The notes beneath the pieces are model-generated. The model did no database searches. It was not told where the DNA came from and saw only the letters and a list, made by a program, of their open reading frames with translations. A DNA stretch of 64,000 bases from Kaistella sp. 97-N-M2. GTDB taxonomy: Bacteria > Bacteroidota > Bacteroidia > Flavobacteriales > Weeksellaceae. Shown one piece after another: positions 41,433-51,593 of the stretch. Positions within the stretch are counted from its first letter, which is position 1, and every line of letters starts with the position of its first letter. Made by a program: the position numbers and the translations under genes. The stretch spans positions 2,356,001 through 2,420,000 of the forward strand of contig NZ_CP090976.1 of NCBI RefSeq assembly GCF_021513235.1, written 5' to 3'.

Positions 41433-44219
41433 TTACTCCAGTTTTTCTTTCAGATACCTCGCTGTATGTGATTTTTTATTTTTTATAAGGTCCTCTGGTG
41501 TTCCCGCAAAAACGATTTCGCCGCCGTGTTTTCCGGCATCGGGTCCGATATCGATAATATAATCCGCGGTTTTAATAATGTCGGGCTGGTGCTCGATAAC
41601 GACCACCGAATGTCCCAATTCAATCAAGGCCTGTAAGGATTTCAACAATTTGTTAATATCGTGGAAATGCAGACCGGTCGAAGGTTCATCAAAAATAAAC
41701 AGAGATTTATCTGTAGTTGCGCCCTTCACTAAAAACGACGCCAGCTTAACGCGCTGCGCCTCGCCGCCGGAAAGGGTAGAAGAGCTTTGGCCCAACTGAA
41801 GGTAACCCAAACCAACTTCCTGCAGCGGTTTCAGCTTCGTTACAATTTTATCCTGATTGTTTTCTTTAAAAAAATCCAAAGCCTCATCAACCGTCATGTG
41901 AAGGATGTCCGAAATATTTTTTTCGTCGAATCTTATCTCGAGAATTTCGTCCTTAAAACGCGTACCGTGACAGGTTTCGCATTCCAGTTCGATATCCGCC
42001 ATAAACTGCATGGATACGGTAATCACGCCTTCACCTTTGCACTCGTCACATCTGCCGCCGTCCACATTAAAGGAAAAATGTTTTGGTTTTAAATTCTGAA
42101 CTTTCGCTAATTTTTGTTTTGAAAAAAGATCGCGGATATCGTCATACGCTTTCAGATACGTCACGGGATTGGAGCGCGATGATTTTCCGATAGGATTTTG
42201 ATCGATGAGTTCAATATTTTTAATGAGCTTTTTTGGAAACTCTACAGAATCGTAATCGCCTTTTTTTCCGCCCATTCCGAGTTGAATCTGAATGTCGTTC
42301 GTCAGAATTTCTTTCATCAAAGTCGATTTTCCACTGCCCGAAACGCCAGAAATAACGACAAGACATTCCAACGGAATATCCACATCGATATTCTGCAGGT
42401 TATTTTGGCGTGCGCCTTTAATGTGAATCCATTCTTTCGGCTTTCGTCGAGTTGTGGGAATTTTAATTTCCAGTTTTCCCGTTAAATATTGCGCAGTTAA
42501 AGAATCTGATTCCTTCAATTCCTTAAAATGCCCCGCAAAAACCAGTTCACCACCTAAATATCCGGCTTCCGGTCCGATATCGATGATGTAATCTGCGGCC
42601 CGCATTACGTCTTCATCGTGTTCAACAACAATAACCGTGTTGCCGAGATCGCGCAGATTTTTTAAAACTTCGATTAAATTTTCCGTGTCTTTGGAGTGGA
42701 GACCGATCGAAGGTTCGTCCAAAATATAAATGGAACCTACCAACGAACTTCCTAAACTTGTTGCCAGATTGATTCTTTGACTTTCGCCGCCCGATAGCGT
42801 GTTTGAAGTTCGGTTGATGGTTAAATATCCTAATCCGACTTTGTCTAAAAATTCCAAGCGTGTGGTGATCTCGTAGAGCAAACGTTTTGCGATTTCTGCG
42901 TCGTGTTGGTTGAGCTTCAAGGATTTCATTAACGGTAAAAATTCATCCAGCGGCAGTTCGATCATAGACTGAATGTTGTGTCCGTCGATTTTTACCCATT
43001 TTGTTTCTTCGCGCAGCCGCAGTCCTTCACACGTTGGGCACAAGGTTTTTCCGCGGTATCTGGAAAGCATTACGCGATACTGAATTTTGTATAAATTCCC
43101 CTCCAGCATTTTGAAGAAATTATTGATCGACGGAAAACTTTTGGCTCCGTCGCCTTTCCATAAATAATTTTTCTGCTCTTTCGTCAGCTGAAAGTAAGGT
43201 TTATGAATAGGGAAATCTTTATTTTTTTTGATGAAATCTTTCTTCCATTCGCTCATACTTTCGCCGCGCCAACTTGCCACAGCATCTTCGAAAACGGAAA
43301 GATTTTTATTTGGGATCACCAGATCTTCATCGATGCCGATGACTTTTCCGTAGCCTTCGCACTCCGGGCAGGCGCCGTACGGATTATTAAAACTGAAGAA
43401 ATGAACATTTGGTTCCATAAATTCGATGCCGTCGAGCTCAAATTTATTCGAGAATTCACGCACTGTTCCGGTTTCGGTATTTTTTAAAGAGCAATAACCG
43501 TGACCTTCGTAAAAAGCCATCTGGATGGAATCTGCCAGCCTTTGCAGAAAACTTTCATCTTCTTCGTACCGAAAACGGTCAATCACCAAATGGATGACCA
43601 TTCCTTTTTCAGGCACGAAACCGAAACTCTCCAAATCTTCGATGCCTGCTACATTTTCGTTGACTTCGAGCCTTGTAAATCCGGAGACTTTCAATGTTTT
43701 TAAAAGTTCTGAAAACTGGGAAGTTTCAAAATTTAAAGGACTTCTCAAAAGAAAAGTCTGGTTTTCGTTTTCCTGGATGAAATTGATGACGTCGGTGACG
43801 GAATCTTTTTTTACTTCCTGTCCCGAAACGGGCGAATAGGTGCGGCCGACCCGCGCAAAGAAAAGTTTAAGATAATCGTAAACTTCCGTAGAAGTCCCCA
43901 CGGTAGAACGCGGATTAGAGGAAATCACTTTTTGCTGAATTGCGATCGACGGGGCTAAACCTTTGATGTCGTCGACTTTCGGTTTCTCCAGTTTCCCCAA
44001 AAACTGCCGCGCGTACGAACTCAAACTTTCTACATAACGCCTTTGTCCTTCCGCGTAAATGGTATCGAACGCCAGGGAAGATTTTCCACTGCCCGAAACG
44101 CCGGTGATGACGATGAGTTTGTTCTTCGGCAAAAGAACATCAATGTGCTTCAGGTTATTGAGATGCGCGTTTTTTACGAAAAGTTGTTTCTTAATATCGA
44201 TATCGGTAGGTGCAGTCAT
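41433..44219 (-). CDS. uvrA: UvrABC system protein A
   Basis: A 928-residue damage-recognition ATPase of nucleotide excision repair. It has two ABC modules, each with Walker A (GVSGSGKSSLAFDT; GVSGSGKSTLMKE), signature (NTLSGGESQRINLA; STLSGGEAQRVKLA) and Walker B (YILDEPSIGLH; FIFDEPSTGLH). Zinc-binding cysteines are present (CPECEGYG, CPTCEGL, CDECKGEG, CETCHGTRF). The start at 44219 (MTAPTDIDIKK) is preferred over the upstream Met at 44240. Confidence 0.95.
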   Translation of the reverse strand: MTAPTDIDIKKQLFVKNAHLNNLKHIDVLLPKNKLIVITGVSGSGKSSLAFDTIYAEGQRRYVESLSSYARQFLGKLEKPKVDDIKGLAPSIAIQQKVISSNPRSTVGTSTEVYDYLKLFFARVGRTYSPVSGQEVKKDSVTDVINFIQENENQTFLLRSPLNFETSQFSELLKTLKVSGFTRLEVNENVAGIEDLESFGFVPEKGMVIHLVIDRFRYEEDESFLQRLADSIQMAFYEGHGYCSLKNTETGTVREFSNKFELDGIEFMEPNVHFFSFNNPYGACPECEGYGKVIGIDEDLVIPNKNLSVFEDAVASWRGESMSEWKKDFIKKNKDFPIHKPYFQLTKEQKNYLWKGDGAKSFPSINNFFKMLEGNLYKIQYRVMLSRYRGKTLCPTCEGLRLREETKWVKIDGHNIQSMIELPLDEFLPLMKSLKLNQHDAEIAKRLLYEITTRLEFLDKVGLGYLTINRTSNTLSGGESQRINLATSLGSSLVGSIYILDEPSIGLHSKDTENLIEVLKNLRDLGNTVIVVEHDEDVMRAADYIIDIGPEAGYLGGELVFAGHFKELKESDSLTAQYLTGKLEIKIPTTRRKPKEWIHIKGARQNNLQNIDVDIPLECLVVISGVSGSGKSTLMKEILTNDIQIQLGMGGKKGDYDSVEFPKKLIKNIELIDQNPIGKSSRSNPVTYLKAYDDIRDLFSKQKLAKVQNLKPKHFSFNVDGGRCDECKGEGVITVSMQFMADIELECETCHGTRFKDEILEIRFDEKNISDILHMTVDEALDFFKENNQDKIVTKLKPLQEVGLGYLQLGQSSSTLSGGEAQRVKLASFLVKGATTDKSLFIFDEPSTGLHFHDINKLLKSLQALIELGHSVVVIEHQPDIIKTADYIIDIGPDAGKHGGEIVFAGTPEDLIKNKKSHTARYLKEKLE

Positions 44220-44344
44220 GGGTAAGATTGAGACGAACAAAAATACGGATTTTTTTAACGAAAATTTTTATAACTATTCACAATAAAATTTGCTTTGTAT
44301 TGATTTTTTTCCAATATTTGTACTAACAAATAAGTAATAATATC

Positions 44345-44395
44345 ATGAAAAAACTATTCAATGATTTAATTACACATTTGATGAGAAAAAGATAA
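44345..44395 (+). CDS. Possible 16-residue microprotein (or small RNA)
   Basis: MKKLFNDLITHLMRKR, an amphipathic basic peptide, followed within 25 bp by a strong terminator. A TATTTG element lies 25-30 bp upstream. The unit looks like a discrete short transcript of about 110 nt between uvrA and the TonB receptor gene. Confidence 0.35.
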   Translation: MKKLFNDLITHLMRKR

Positions 44396-44418
44396 GTTTT
44401 CTGAATTCTGAAAATTTT

Positions 44419-44456
44419 AAAAATGCGGTTCGAAAGAGCTGCATTTTTTGTTTTTC
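44419..44456 (+). terminator. Rho-independent terminator
   Basis: Stem AAATGCGG / CTGCATTT (one G-T type change) followed by T-rich sequence. No ordinary gene ends before it on this strand. Confidence 0.75.
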
Positions 44457-44573
44457 CATATTAAAATTTTCCAGAAAAAAGTCTTTTTTTATTGGTGATT
44501 TCTGAAATATATTTGCCGCTTCTTTTTAAAAAAAACTACGTATCCATCGGGATTATCTTTAAAAATTAGCTAC

Positions 44574-46382
44574 ATGAAAAAAGGAATCGTCAGTATTTTG
44601 CTTTTGAGCGTCGCGCTCAGTTTTTCCGCACAGGAAAAGGAAGGCAGTATTTCGGAAGTTACCGTGCAGGGAAAATTTTTAGAATTACCCTTAAAAAAAG
44701 TCAACGAAAACATCACCGTTATTTCAAAAGAAGAAATTCAAAATTCTCCATCCAAAAGTGTGGAGGAACTTTTGGCGCAGATTACGGGTTTTGATATTCG
44801 GAGACGCGGCGGAAATGGCGTTCAGGCGGATGTTTCTTTGCGTGGAAGCAGTTTCGAGCAGGTTTTAATTTTGGTTAACGGCGTGAGAATGAACGATTCC
44901 CAAACCGGTCATAATTCCATGAGTTTACCCTTTGATCTGGCATCGGTGGAGAAAATAGAAGTCGTGAAAGGTCCGGCTGCAAGACGGTTTGGCCAAAATG
45001 CGTACGCCGGTGTGGTGAATATCATCACGAAACCCAGTTCTGACGAAAACGTAATGATCAGCGGAAGCGGCGGTGATTTTGAAACATATTCCTTAGGTTT
45101 GGGCGCAAATTTCGGCACGGAAAAATTTTCTAACTTTTTGCAGGCCAGCACCTCCAATTCTTCCGGCTACAGGTACAATACGGATTACAAAATCAATAAT
45201 ATTTTCTATCAAAATCAATACGACCTGAACAACGGAAATCTGAAATTTCAGGCCGGAATTCAGGAGAAAAAGTTTGGTGCCAACGGCTTTTATTCCTCGC
45301 CAAACGCGACGGAACAGTACGAAGAAACGCAGGCGTCGATTGTAAGTTTAGGCTTCAGCAAAAAGTATTCGAAATTTAATTTGAATTCCACTGTCTACTG
45401 GCGCCGCGGCCAGGATCTTTATCTTTTTAACCGCGCAAAGCCCGAGATCTACCGCAATATGCACCTCGGAAATAATATTGGCGGCGAGGTGAACGGCTCT
45501 TACGTTTCTCCTTTGGGGACGACAGGCGTTGGAGTTGAATTGCGGAAAGAGTTTTTGGCGAGTAATAATTTAGGTTCGCGCGAACGCTTTGTTACACAGG
45601 TTTTCTTCGAACATCATTTCTCCTTTTTTCACTCTAAACTGAATGTTTCTCCGGGGATTTCCTGGGCCAACTACGATCAGGAAGGAGATTTTTTCTATCC
45701 GGGTTTGGATGTTGGTTTTGATTTTAATGATAACCATAAAATTTACGGAAACATCGCCAAAGTCAGCCGTATTCCCACTTTTACCGATTTATATTACGTG
45801 AGTAAAACGGAAACAGGAAATCCGAATTTACAACCCGAAAATGCGCTTTCTGCGGAAGTCGGTTACCGTTTTCAGCACGAGAATTTGCTCGCGAAAATCA
45901 GCGGTTTTCTTCGGAATTCGGAGAATTCTATCGATTGGGTAAAAGAAAACGCGAACGAAATTTGGCGCGCAGAAAATATTGGAAACATCGAAACCAAAGG
46001 AGTGGAAGTGGAATTTAAACAAAATTTAAATACTTTTGTAAAATCCTATTCTGTGGGTTATACTTTTCTGGACAGTAAAGCGAAACAGCCTACCAACTTG
46101 ATTTCACGCTATGTGATGGAAAATTTAAAACATCAGTTCGTCGCGAAATTAGAAAACACATTTTTTGAAAAATTCACAAATCAGCTGATTTACAGATATA
46201 ATAAAAGAGTGACGACAGGAAGTTACCAGATTTTAGACGAAAAATTAAGTTACGGTTTCCGAAAGCTGAACCTGTATGTTTTGGTGAACAATTTCACGAA
46301 TTCAGAATATACGGAAACCTTCGGTGTACCCATGCCAAAACGTTGGTTTCATGTCGGATTCACGTATAAGATCGAACTGTAA
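44574..46382 (+). CDS. TonB-dependent outer-membrane receptor
   Basis: A 602-residue receptor: signal peptide (MKKGIVSILLLSVALSFSAQ), plug domain (NITVISKEEIQNSPSKSVEELLAQITGFDIRRRGGNG ... VNGVRMNDSQTGHNSM ... VEKIEVVKGPAARRFGQNAYAGVVNIITK) and a beta barrel. The TonB box is not obvious after the signal peptide. There is no carboxypeptidase-like N-terminal domain, so it is not of the SusC type. The ligand is unknown; the size suits siderophore or cobalamin receptors. A DUF2490 gene follows 54 bp later. Confidence 0.9.
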   Translation: MKKGIVSILLLSVALSFSAQEKEGSISEVTVQGKFLELPLKKVNENITVISKEEIQNSPSKSVEELLAQITGFDIRRRGGNGVQADVSLRGSSFEQVLILVNGVRMNDSQTGHNSMSLPFDLASVEKIEVVKGPAARRFGQNAYAGVVNIITKPSSDENVMISGSGGDFETYSLGLGANFGTEKFSNFLQASTSNSSGYRYNTDYKINNIFYQNQYDLNNGNLKFQAGIQEKKFGANGFYSSPNATEQYEETQASIVSLGFSKKYSKFNLNSTVYWRRGQDLYLFNRAKPEIYRNMHLGNNIGGEVNGSYVSPLGTTGVGVELRKEFLASNNLGSRERFVTQVFFEHHFSFFHSKLNVSPGISWANYDQEGDFFYPGLDVGFDFNDNHKIYGNIAKVSRIPTFTDLYYVSKTETGNPNLQPENALSAEVGYRFQHENLLAKISGFLRNSENSIDWVKENANEIWRAENIGNIETKGVEVEFKQNLNTFVKSYSVGYTFLDSKAKQPTNLISRYVMENLKHQFVAKLENTFFEKFTNQLIYRYNKRVTTGSYQILDEKLSYGFRKLNLYVLVNNFTNSEYTETFGVPMPKRWFHVGFTYKIEL

Positions 46383-46436
46383 ACCCGAAAATTAATGCTG
46401 ATTTAATATTCGGTTCATTTTTGCTATTTTCGCAGC

Positions 46437-47153
46437 ATGCAAAAAAGAATTATACAGCTTTTTCTATTTTTCTTTGTTTTGAAGGTTTCTGCGCAGAGCG
46501 AAAACCCTTCCAGTTTCAGCAGTTTGTCTGTAACCTATAAAGTTCATCCGAAATTTTTCCTTTTTGCGGAAGGTCAGCTTCGCGGAATTGAAGATTATTC
46601 TTATCCGGACTATTACGAAATGAAGGGCGGAATCGGCTACAATTTAACGAAGAATCATAAACCTTTTGTGGGAATTGGACGATACGGGAATTATAAAAAC
46701 CATGTTCTCGACAAGGAAGAGTTCCGCATCTGGCTCCAGGATGTATTGGATGTAAAAGTTGGGAAGTTTAAATTTGAAAACCGCGTCCGTGCAGAGAAAA
46801 GCTGGTTTTACGAGCCGCTGAAAGATCTGCATTCCGACCGGATTCGGTTAAGATATCGCCTGAATATTTCTGTTCCCTTAAACGCAGAATCTGTGAAACC
46901 CGGAACGCTTTTCGCTAATGCGTACGATGAAGTTTTCTTTATTACCACGGACAATCCGTTGTTTGCACGAAACCGTGTTTATGGTGGATTTGGCTATCAG
47001 ATCGACCACAATTTCGGCATTGCCTCGGGTTATCTTTGGCAGCGCGAATTTGCCCAGTCCGGCAACAAAAATCTGCATTTTCTTTATCTTGCCCTGAACA
47101 TTACCATCGATTCTTCCGAGCATAAAAATTATAATTTTCCCGGCGCCGATTAG
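46437..47153 (+). CDS. DUF2490 outer-membrane protein
   Basis: A 238-residue protein with signal peptide (MQKRIIQLFLFFFVLKVSAQ) and DUF2490 features: DYYEMKGGIGYNLTKNHKPFVGIGRYGNY, FENRVRAEKSWF, RIRLRYRLNISVPL. It is predicted to be a small outer-membrane barrel. Function unknown. It probably shares a transcript with the TonB receptor. Confidence 0.8.
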   Translation: MQKRIIQLFLFFFVLKVSAQSENPSSFSSLSVTYKVHPKFFLFAEGQLRGIEDYSYPDYYEMKGGIGYNLTKNHKPFVGIGRYGNYKNHVLDKEEFRIWLQDVLDVKVGKFKFENRVRAEKSWFYEPLKDLHSDRIRLRYRLNISVPLNAESVKPGTLFANAYDEVFFITTDNPLFARNRVYGGFGYQIDHNFGIASGYLWQREFAQSGNKNLHFLYLALNITIDSSEHKNYNFPGAD

Positions 47154-47297
47154 TGTTGATAACTTTTCAAAAATGTCGCCTTTAATTTGAGGGTTTGTTT
47201 CCTTTTTTTGCTTCAAATTGTTATATTTGTCAAAATATTTTTTTAAAAGAAACAATTGTGTTTCTGCGATACTTTAAAAAGAAATAAAAAATACCGA

Positions 47298-48428
47298 ATG
47301 AAATTTATTGTTGCAAGTGGGGAATTACAGAAAGCATTGAACACAGTGAGTGGTGTGATTTCCGGTTCTCAATCGAGACCCATTCTCGAAAATTACCTTT
47401 TTGAACTTGAAGAAAACAATCTAAAAATAACCGCTTCCGATGGCGAGACTACTTTGGTGACCACTTTGGAAGTGAAATCTGACGATAGTGGTAAATTTGC
47501 GGTTCCTGCAAAAATATTTCAGGATTTTGTAAAAACATACAACGAACAGCCTCTTACTTTATCCGTAAAAGAGTCATCCGACGGAAACGGAAGTCTGCTC
47601 GAGATTTTAGACGAGAAAGATAATTTCGCCGTAGCCTTAGACAATGCAGAAGATTATCCGGAACTTCCGGAATTCGATGCTTCGCAAAGTGTGAAAATTT
47701 CTGCCGGGGTTTTGTCTGAAGCTTTAAACAATACACTTTTCGCAACCAGTAACGATTCTTTAAGACCTGTAATGACGGGTGTTTTGTTTCAGTTCAAGGA
47801 AGATGAGACCAATTTCGTGTCGACAGATTCGCACCGTTTGGTGGTTTACAAAAGAACCGATCTGGTGAATGCCGAACCTATCGAATTCATCATGCCGAAA
47901 AAACCTTTGGCAATTTTCAAAAATATTCTGGCCAATTCCGGCGAGGAAGTGATGATCGAATTCAACGAAAATATGGCGAAGTTTACGTTTGGAAACAATA
48001 CCTGGATCTGTAGATTGATCGACGGAAAATATCCGAACTACACGGCCGTAATTCCAAAGGAAAATCCGAATGTTTTAACCATCAACAGAAATTTACTGTT
48101 GAGTTCAATTCGCAGAGCTTCCATCATGTCGAACAAATCCACAAATCAGGTGAGATTTAAGCTTTCCGGCAATATTCTTCATCTTCACGCCGAAGACACG
48201 GAATATGCGAACAAAGCCGATATGCAGATTCCCTGCGACTACAATGGCGAAGACATCAACATCGGTTTCAGTTCGAAATTTTTGACCGAAATGTTATCTG
48301 TTTTAAGTTCAGACGACATCACGATGAAAATGTCGCAGCCAAACCGCCCCGGAATTATCGAACCTGTGGACGGACTGGAAGACGAAGAGAAAATCCTCAT
48401 GCTGTCCATGCCGGTTATCGGAATGTAA
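47298..48428 (+). CDS. dnaN: DNA polymerase III beta subunit (sliding clamp)
   Basis: A 376-residue clamp protein with three similar domains, beginning MKFIVASGELQKALNTVSG and containing NDSLRPVMTGVLFQF and TDSHRLVVYKR. It encircles DNA and tethers polymerases, including the two translesion polymerases encoded at 32.6 and 35.3 kb. The start at 47298 is the family's normal one; the frame is open 14 codons upstream. Confidence 0.95.
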   Translation: MKFIVASGELQKALNTVSGVISGSQSRPILENYLFELEENNLKITASDGETTLVTTLEVKSDDSGKFAVPAKIFQDFVKTYNEQPLTLSVKESSDGNGSLLEILDEKDNFAVALDNAEDYPELPEFDASQSVKISAGVLSEALNNTLFATSNDSLRPVMTGVLFQFKEDETNFVSTDSHRLVVYKRTDLVNAEPIEFIMPKKPLAIFKNILANSGEEVMIEFNENMAKFTFGNNTWICRLIDGKYPNYTAVIPKENPNVLTINRNLLLSSIRRASIMSNKSTNQVRFKLSGNILHLHAEDTEYANKADMQIPCDYNGEDINIGFSSKFLTEMLSVLSSDDITMKMSQPNRPGIIEPVDGLEDEEKILMLSMPVIGM

Positions 48429-48459
48429 TTCATTCAGAAAAAAATACTTTATAATACCA

Positions 48460-48498
48460 ATTGAGATTCGAAATTTTTTGAATCTCAATTTTTTTTTA
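48460..48498 (+). terminator. Rho-independent terminator
   Basis: Stem TTGAGATTC / GAATCTCAA followed by nine T, 32 bp after dnaN. Confidence 0.9.
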
Positions 48499-48587
48499 AC
48501 CTTCGAAATCACGATATTTGCGCCGTTCGGAATTTACAGCAATTGTGACGAAAACCGACCGCTAACATTTGAAATTCACCTTAAGCA

Positions 48588-50987
48588 ATGAAAATCTCCA
48601 ATAACTGGCTGAAAGAATATATTAAAACAGATTTAAAATCCGACAAAATCGGGGAATACCTGACGGATATTGGTCTCGAAGTCGAAGGTATCGACCGCTT
48701 CGAATCGGTAAAAGGAAGTCTGGACGGAATCGTGGTCGGTAAAGTTTTGACGTGCGAGCAACATCCAAACGCGGATAAATTAAAGCTGACGACCGTTGAT
48801 GTGGGGAACGGCAAAATATTAAATATCGTCTGCGGCGCACCCAACGTGGCCGCCGGACAAACCGTTCCAGTAGCAGTTGTAGGTACGGTTATTCACAAAG
48901 GCGCGGATTCTTTTCCCATTAAAGAAGCCAAAATCCGGGGTGAAATTTCGCAGGGAATGATCTGCGCGGAAGACGAAATGGGTTTGAGCGAAGATCACGG
49001 TGGAATCATGATCTTAGAAGATCCCAAATTTGAGATCGGGAAAAACTTCGCAGATTATTTTGAACTTTCAAATGACGAAGTGTACGAAATCGGTTTAACG
49101 CCAAACAGAACCGATGCGATGTCACATTACGGTGTTGCGCGGGATTTGAACGCGTTTTTGGTGTCCAATCAATTAAAATCGGACTTCGAAAAAGTGGCTT
49201 CAAAAACATTAAATACAGAAGGAAAAACCGATTTCCAGGTAGAGGTTGAAGACGCCGAATTATGTCCGCGATATATCGGCGCCATCATCGAAAATGTAAA
49301 AGTTGCGGATTCACCGGCTTGGCTGAAAGACCGTTTGAAAGCCATTGGTTTAAGTCCCATCAACAACATCGTCGATATCACGAACTACATTTTGCACGGG
49401 TTCGGTCAGCCGCTGCATGCTTTTGACGCTGATAAAATCGCAGGAAAAATAGTTAAAGTTGGCGTCAACGAAAACGGAACAAAGTTTACGACTTTAGACG
49501 GCGTTGAACGGACCTTAAACGGGTCGGAAATTATGATCAAAGACGGCGAAGATCAGCCGATGTGTATCGCCGGCGTTTTCGGCGGGCAGACTTCCGGCGT
49601 ATCGGAAACGACAAAAACCATCTTTTTGGAAAGCGCCTATTTTAATCCGATCGCCATCCGAAAAGCCGCGAAATTTCACGGTTTAAATACCGACGCTTCT
49701 TTCCGTTTCGAACGCGGCGTAGATCCGAACATGACCCGAACTGCGCTTACACACGCTATAACTTTAATTGAAGAAATTGCGGGTGGAAAGCTGGCCGGAG
49801 AACTTTTGGAACATTATCCTGCAAAAATTGAAGACCATTACGTGATTTTAAGATTTTCTAAAATTGAACAGATTCTAGGAATAAAAATTCACCGCGAAAA
49901 AATTAAAGAGATTTTAAAGTCTTTGGAAATCGTTGTTCTGAACGAAATTCAAAACGGTTTGGAACTTTCTGTTCCCGCGTACAGAGCCGATGTAACACGG
50001 GAAATCGATGTGATCGAAGAAATTCTGCGCATCTACGGGTATAATAAAATCGATTCGCCGCAGAAAATTTCTTTCAGCCCCATCAAATTAAGTTTTGATG
50101 ATCAGGACGCGCTGGAAAATTCCTGGGCGCGAACTTTACAGAGCAACGGTTACAACGAAGTAATGAACAATTCCCTCACTTCTGTAAAAGATGAAACCAA
50201 TGCAGTGAAACTTTTAAACCCGTTAAGCAATGATCTGTCTTTTATGAGAAAGTCTTTACTGGAAGGACTTTTGGAGAATGCAGATTACAATATAAAAAGA
50301 AAAAATCAGGATATTAAATTTTTCGAACTTGGAAAGATTTATCATAAAAAAGAGAAGTACGAAGAAAGAAAACAGTTGGCTTTACTGGTTTCCGGGCGGA
50401 ATGTTTCCGAAAACTGGCTGCAGCCGAAATCTGCAACCGATTTTTACCGATTAAAAGCGTCCATAAAAATTCTTCTGGACAAACTGAATTTGGATATTGA
50501 GGAAAAATATCTGGAAGATGCGCGCTTTTCGGAGGCTCTGGAATTTGTTTCGGGGGGAAAAACGATTGCCAGACTTGGTAAAGTTTCGCCGGAATTATTA
50601 AAAGACGCCGATATCGAGCAGGAATGTTTCTACGCGGAACTGGAGCTGGAAACCTGCCAGGAACTTCGTTCTAAAGAGAATCTGAAGTTTGTGGACATTC
50701 CAAAATTCAACAAAATAAGACGGGATCTGGCGCTGTTGATCGACAAAAATATTACATATGCCGATCTTTATAAAACCGCGAAGAACAATCCGTCTAAATA
50801 TTTAAAAAACATCAACCTTTTCGATGTGTACGAAGGCAAAAATCTGCCGGAGGGAAAAAAATCCTACGCGATGAGTTTTGAGCTGTTGAACGAAGAAAAA
50901 ACCCTCGAGGAAAAAGATATTTCGGAGCTGATGAATTCTTTGATCAAAAGCTTTAAAAAAGAATATGCGGCGGAATTGAGATCTTAG
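48588..50987 (+). CDS. pheT: Phenylalanine--tRNA ligase beta subunit
   Basis: A 799-residue synthetase subunit, of normal length. Order of domains: N-terminal helix-loop with the tRNA-binding EMAP-like domain (VGKVLTCEQHPNADKLKLTTVDVG, ~40-150), B3/B4 editing domain (~210-390), B5 (~400-475), catalytic-like module (~490-690) and the C-terminal ferredoxin-fold anticodon-binding domain (DIPKFNKIRRDLALLID ... AMSFELLNEEKTL). It pairs with PheS, which is not in the window. Confidence 0.95.
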   Translation: MKISNNWLKEYIKTDLKSDKIGEYLTDIGLEVEGIDRFESVKGSLDGIVVGKVLTCEQHPNADKLKLTTVDVGNGKILNIVCGAPNVAAGQTVPVAVVGTVIHKGADSFPIKEAKIRGEISQGMICAEDEMGLSEDHGGIMILEDPKFEIGKNFADYFELSNDEVYEIGLTPNRTDAMSHYGVARDLNAFLVSNQLKSDFEKVASKTLNTEGKTDFQVEVEDAELCPRYIGAIIENVKVADSPAWLKDRLKAIGLSPINNIVDITNYILHGFGQPLHAFDADKIAGKIVKVGVNENGTKFTTLDGVERTLNGSEIMIKDGEDQPMCIAGVFGGQTSGVSETTKTIFLESAYFNPIAIRKAAKFHGLNTDASFRFERGVDPNMTRTALTHAITLIEEIAGGKLAGELLEHYPAKIEDHYVILRFSKIEQILGIKIHREKIKEILKSLEIVVLNEIQNGLELSVPAYRADVTREIDVIEEILRIYGYNKIDSPQKISFSPIKLSFDDQDALENSWARTLQSNGYNEVMNNSLTSVKDETNAVKLLNPLSNDLSFMRKSLLEGLLENADYNIKRKNQDIKFFELGKIYHKKEKYEERKQLALLVSGRNVSENWLQPKSATDFYRLKASIKILLDKLNLDIEEKYLEDARFSEALEFVSGGKTIARLGKVSPELLKDADIEQECFYAELELETCQELRSKENLKFVDIPKFNKIRRDLALLIDKNITYADLYKTAKNNPSKYLKNINLFDVYEGKNLPEGKKSYAMSFELLNEEKTLEEKDISELMNSLIKSFKKEYAAELRS

Positions 50988-51040
50988 GTTTCGCGCAAAC
51001 TCGCAAAGGTTTTCGCAGAAAGCGCAAAGATTTGCATCTG

Positions 51041-51072
51041 TAAAAAAAGCACTTCGATAGGAAGTGTTTTTT
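51041..51072 (+). terminator. Rho-independent terminator
   Basis: Stem AAGCACTTC / GGAAGTGTT with a GATA loop, followed by T6, after pheT. Confidence 0.75.
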
Positions 51073-51133
51073 CGTAAAAGACCATCATTTTGATGTTAAT
51101 TAAATTTCTTAAATTTGAGAAAATAAAAAGAAA

Positions 51134-51532
51134 ATGAAAAATATATTTTTGTCCCTTTTTGCAGCGTTAACCGTACTTTCCTGCGCCACGATGAACACGT
51201 CGAAAGTTGGAAGTTCGCAGGTAAATATTGCCGGTACGCAGTGGACTTTGGCGGATAACGTGCGTGGCAAAACGCCTACTTTAAATGTGGAAGCGGGAAA
51301 AGTGACGGGAAATGCGGGTTGTAACAATTATTTTGGAGAACTTTCTTTGGACCCAACAGCCGGAAATTTCGCGGCGAAGAATGTGGGTGCCACCAAAATG
51401 GCGTGCGATAATCTGGATGTTGAAAGTACCTTCCTGAAAATGCTGAACGAAGCCAATAAGTATGTGGTAAAAGGCAACACGCTGGAACTTTACCGAGGCA
51501 ATCTTTTGCTGATGAAACTCAATAAAATGTAA
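51134..51532 (+). CDS. META-domain lipoprotein (paralogue)
   Basis: A 132-residue protein with lipoprotein signal (IFLSLFAALTVLSC) and a META domain: AGTQWTLADNVRGK, then GNAGCNNYFGELSLDP, AAKNVGATKMACDNLDVESTFL and NTLELYRGNLLLMKL. The GNAGCN and MAC segments match the HslJ-type pattern more closely than the paralogue at 15087. Likely in the envelope and stress-related, as for other family members. Confidence 0.85.
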   Translation: MKNIFLSLFAALTVLSCATMNTSKVGSSQVNIAGTQWTLADNVRGKTPTLNVEAGKVTGNAGCNNYFGELSLDPTAGNFAAKNVGATKMACDNLDVESTFLKMLNEANKYVVKGNTLELYRGNLLLMKLNKM

Positions 51533-51555
51533 ATTGATCTTAAAAACAGGCATAA

Positions 51556-51586
51556 AAAAAGGAACTCAATTTTGAGTTCCTTTTGA
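51556..51586. terminator. Bidirectional terminator
   Basis: Perfect stem AAAGGAACTCAA / TTGAGTTCCTTT with T- and A-runs outside. It separates two converging genes. Confidence 0.9.
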
Positions 51587-51593
51587 TTTTTAT

